Origin: Candidatus Omnitrophota bacterium
GTDB taxonomy: Bacteria > Omnitrophota > Gorgyraeia > 2-01-FULL-45-10
Assembly: GCA_028716065.1 (NCBI GenBank)
Contig: JAQUQN010000053.1
Location: forward strand, 1-7,192
Direction: 5' to 3'
Length of the DNA: 7,192 nucleotides
Under the pieces are notes generated by a model. The model was not told the DNA's origin. It was given only the letters and a program-made list of their open reading frames with translations, and ran no database searches. The translations under genes and the position numbers were made by a program. This document shows positions 6,635 through 7,192 of the stretch, piece by piece. Numbering within the stretch: position 1 is the first letter of the stretch; every line of letters begins with the position of its first letter.

Positions 6635-7192
6635 TTACCCGAGGATTAAAGAAAGGCCTTTCAGGGTAAGGTCTTCGTCGATTATCTGGATGGACGTTGT
6701 ATATCTTTTTACGAGACGGCCGGCGCCGCCCGTTGCTATTACCCTTGCGCTATTTCCTAAAATCTTCCTGTATCTGACGACCAAGCCATCGCACATCTCC
6801 CCGAACCCGAAGAGGATACCTCCTCTTATACTATTGATGGTATCCTTACCTATAATATATGGGCTTGAGGCAAGTTCAACCTTTGGTAATAGCGCGGTCT
6901 TTTCGTATAGGCCATTAAGCGACATCTCGACTCCCGGAAGTATGAGGCCTCCGAGATATTCCCCCCGCTTAGATACGATGTCAAAAGTTATCGCTGTGCC
7001 GAAATCTATCACGATCGCCGGAGAGCCATATAAGGCCCTGGCGGCAAAAGCGTTGACCAATCTATCCTGCCCTACCTCTCTCTTTACTTTATATAAATTC
7101 TTTATCGGAACTTTTATATTTTTACCCAGGACCAGGATCTTCGCCTTTATCATCCCGGATAGAGCCTTTTTGATCCTGATTAAAGCATTCGG
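6635..7192 (-). CDS. coaX: Type III pantothenate kinase, 5' end cut by window
   Basis: Phosphorylates pantothenate with ATP, the first step of coenzyme A synthesis. CoaX enzymes belong to the ASKHA fold, need a monovalent cation and are generally not inhibited by CoA. The frame stays open from the TAA at 6635 to the right edge (185 residues), so the Met at 7153 is internal: 13 family-like codons precede it and the N-terminal phosphate-binding DxGNT segment must lie outside. CoaX is usually about 245-260 residues, so some 60-75 are missing. Visible motifs are GQDRLVNAFAA (the GxDR motif with the conserved acidic residue, codon 7064-7066), VIDFGTAITFD (Asp codon 7004-7006), GGLILPG followed by a TALLP segment, and a C-terminal ATGGAGR. 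There is no terminator between its stop and the groESL promoter. Confidence 0.93.
   Translation of the reverse strand, partial: PNALIRIKKALSGMIKAKILVLGKNIKVPIKNLYKVKREVGQDRLVNAFAARALYGSPAIVIDFGTAITFDIVSKRGEYLGGLILPGVEMSLNGLYEKTALLPKVELASSPYIIGKDTINSIRGGILFGFGEMCDGLVVRYRKILGNSARVIATGGAGRLVKRYTTSIQIIDEDLTLKGLSLILG

Noticed and set aside
7151..7153. ATG as the start of coaX
   Set aside because: The frame is open to the window edge, the upstream codons read as family-like sequence, there is no Shine-Dalgarno, and the N-terminal nucleotide-binding segment would be absent.

Overview
The window carries five protein genes, all on the minus strand, so transcription runs from high to low coordinates. 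In that order they are: the C-terminal three quarters of a type III pantothenate kinase (coaX, cut by the right edge), groES, groEL, a Bateman-less IMP dehydrogenase of the GuaB3 type, and most of the DNA polymerase III alpha subunit (dnaE, cut by the left edge). I see no RNA genes, insertion sequences, phage genes or CRISPR arrays. No gene-free stretch exceeds about 200 bases. The many long plus-strand frames are antisense shadows of the minus-strand genes.

The organism is a bacterium: it has bacterial GroESL under a CIRCE operator, sigma70-like promoters and strong Shine-Dalgarno sequences. Base composition looks moderate, the Ile codon ATA is common, and the DnaE is of the replicative dnaE1 type with an intact PHP metal site. 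Together with degenerate 7-bp-period tracts in the intergenic spacers, this suggests an uncultivated lineage (Omnitrophota-like is my guess, low confidence) rather than a proteobacterium or a typical firmicute.

Region by region (right to left): coaX (7192-6635) has no visible terminator and is followed 23 bases later by a consensus promoter, TTGACA-16-TATAAT, and a perfect CIRCE inverted repeat, the HrcA operator. The groESL leader then holds a GC-rich, multi-part hairpin and an AT-rich 9-bp hairpin just before the groES ribosome binding site. groES and groEL follow 33 bases apart, and groEL is closed by a heptamer-repeat tract and a strong intrinsic terminator. A second promoter, TTGACA-17-TAAGAT, drives guaB3. 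A 100-base spacer made largely of two more heptamer tracts separates guaB3 from dnaE, which has no recognisable Shine-Dalgarno and no clear promoter, so it may be cotranscribed with guaB3.

Apart from groES/groEL, which form one chaperonin machine and one operon, the genes are housekeeping neighbours rather than a pathway: CoA synthesis, protein folding, guanine nucleotide synthesis and DNA replication. I find no evidence of a novel multi-gene system. The most interesting signals are non-coding: the heptamer-period tracts and the structured groESL leader.
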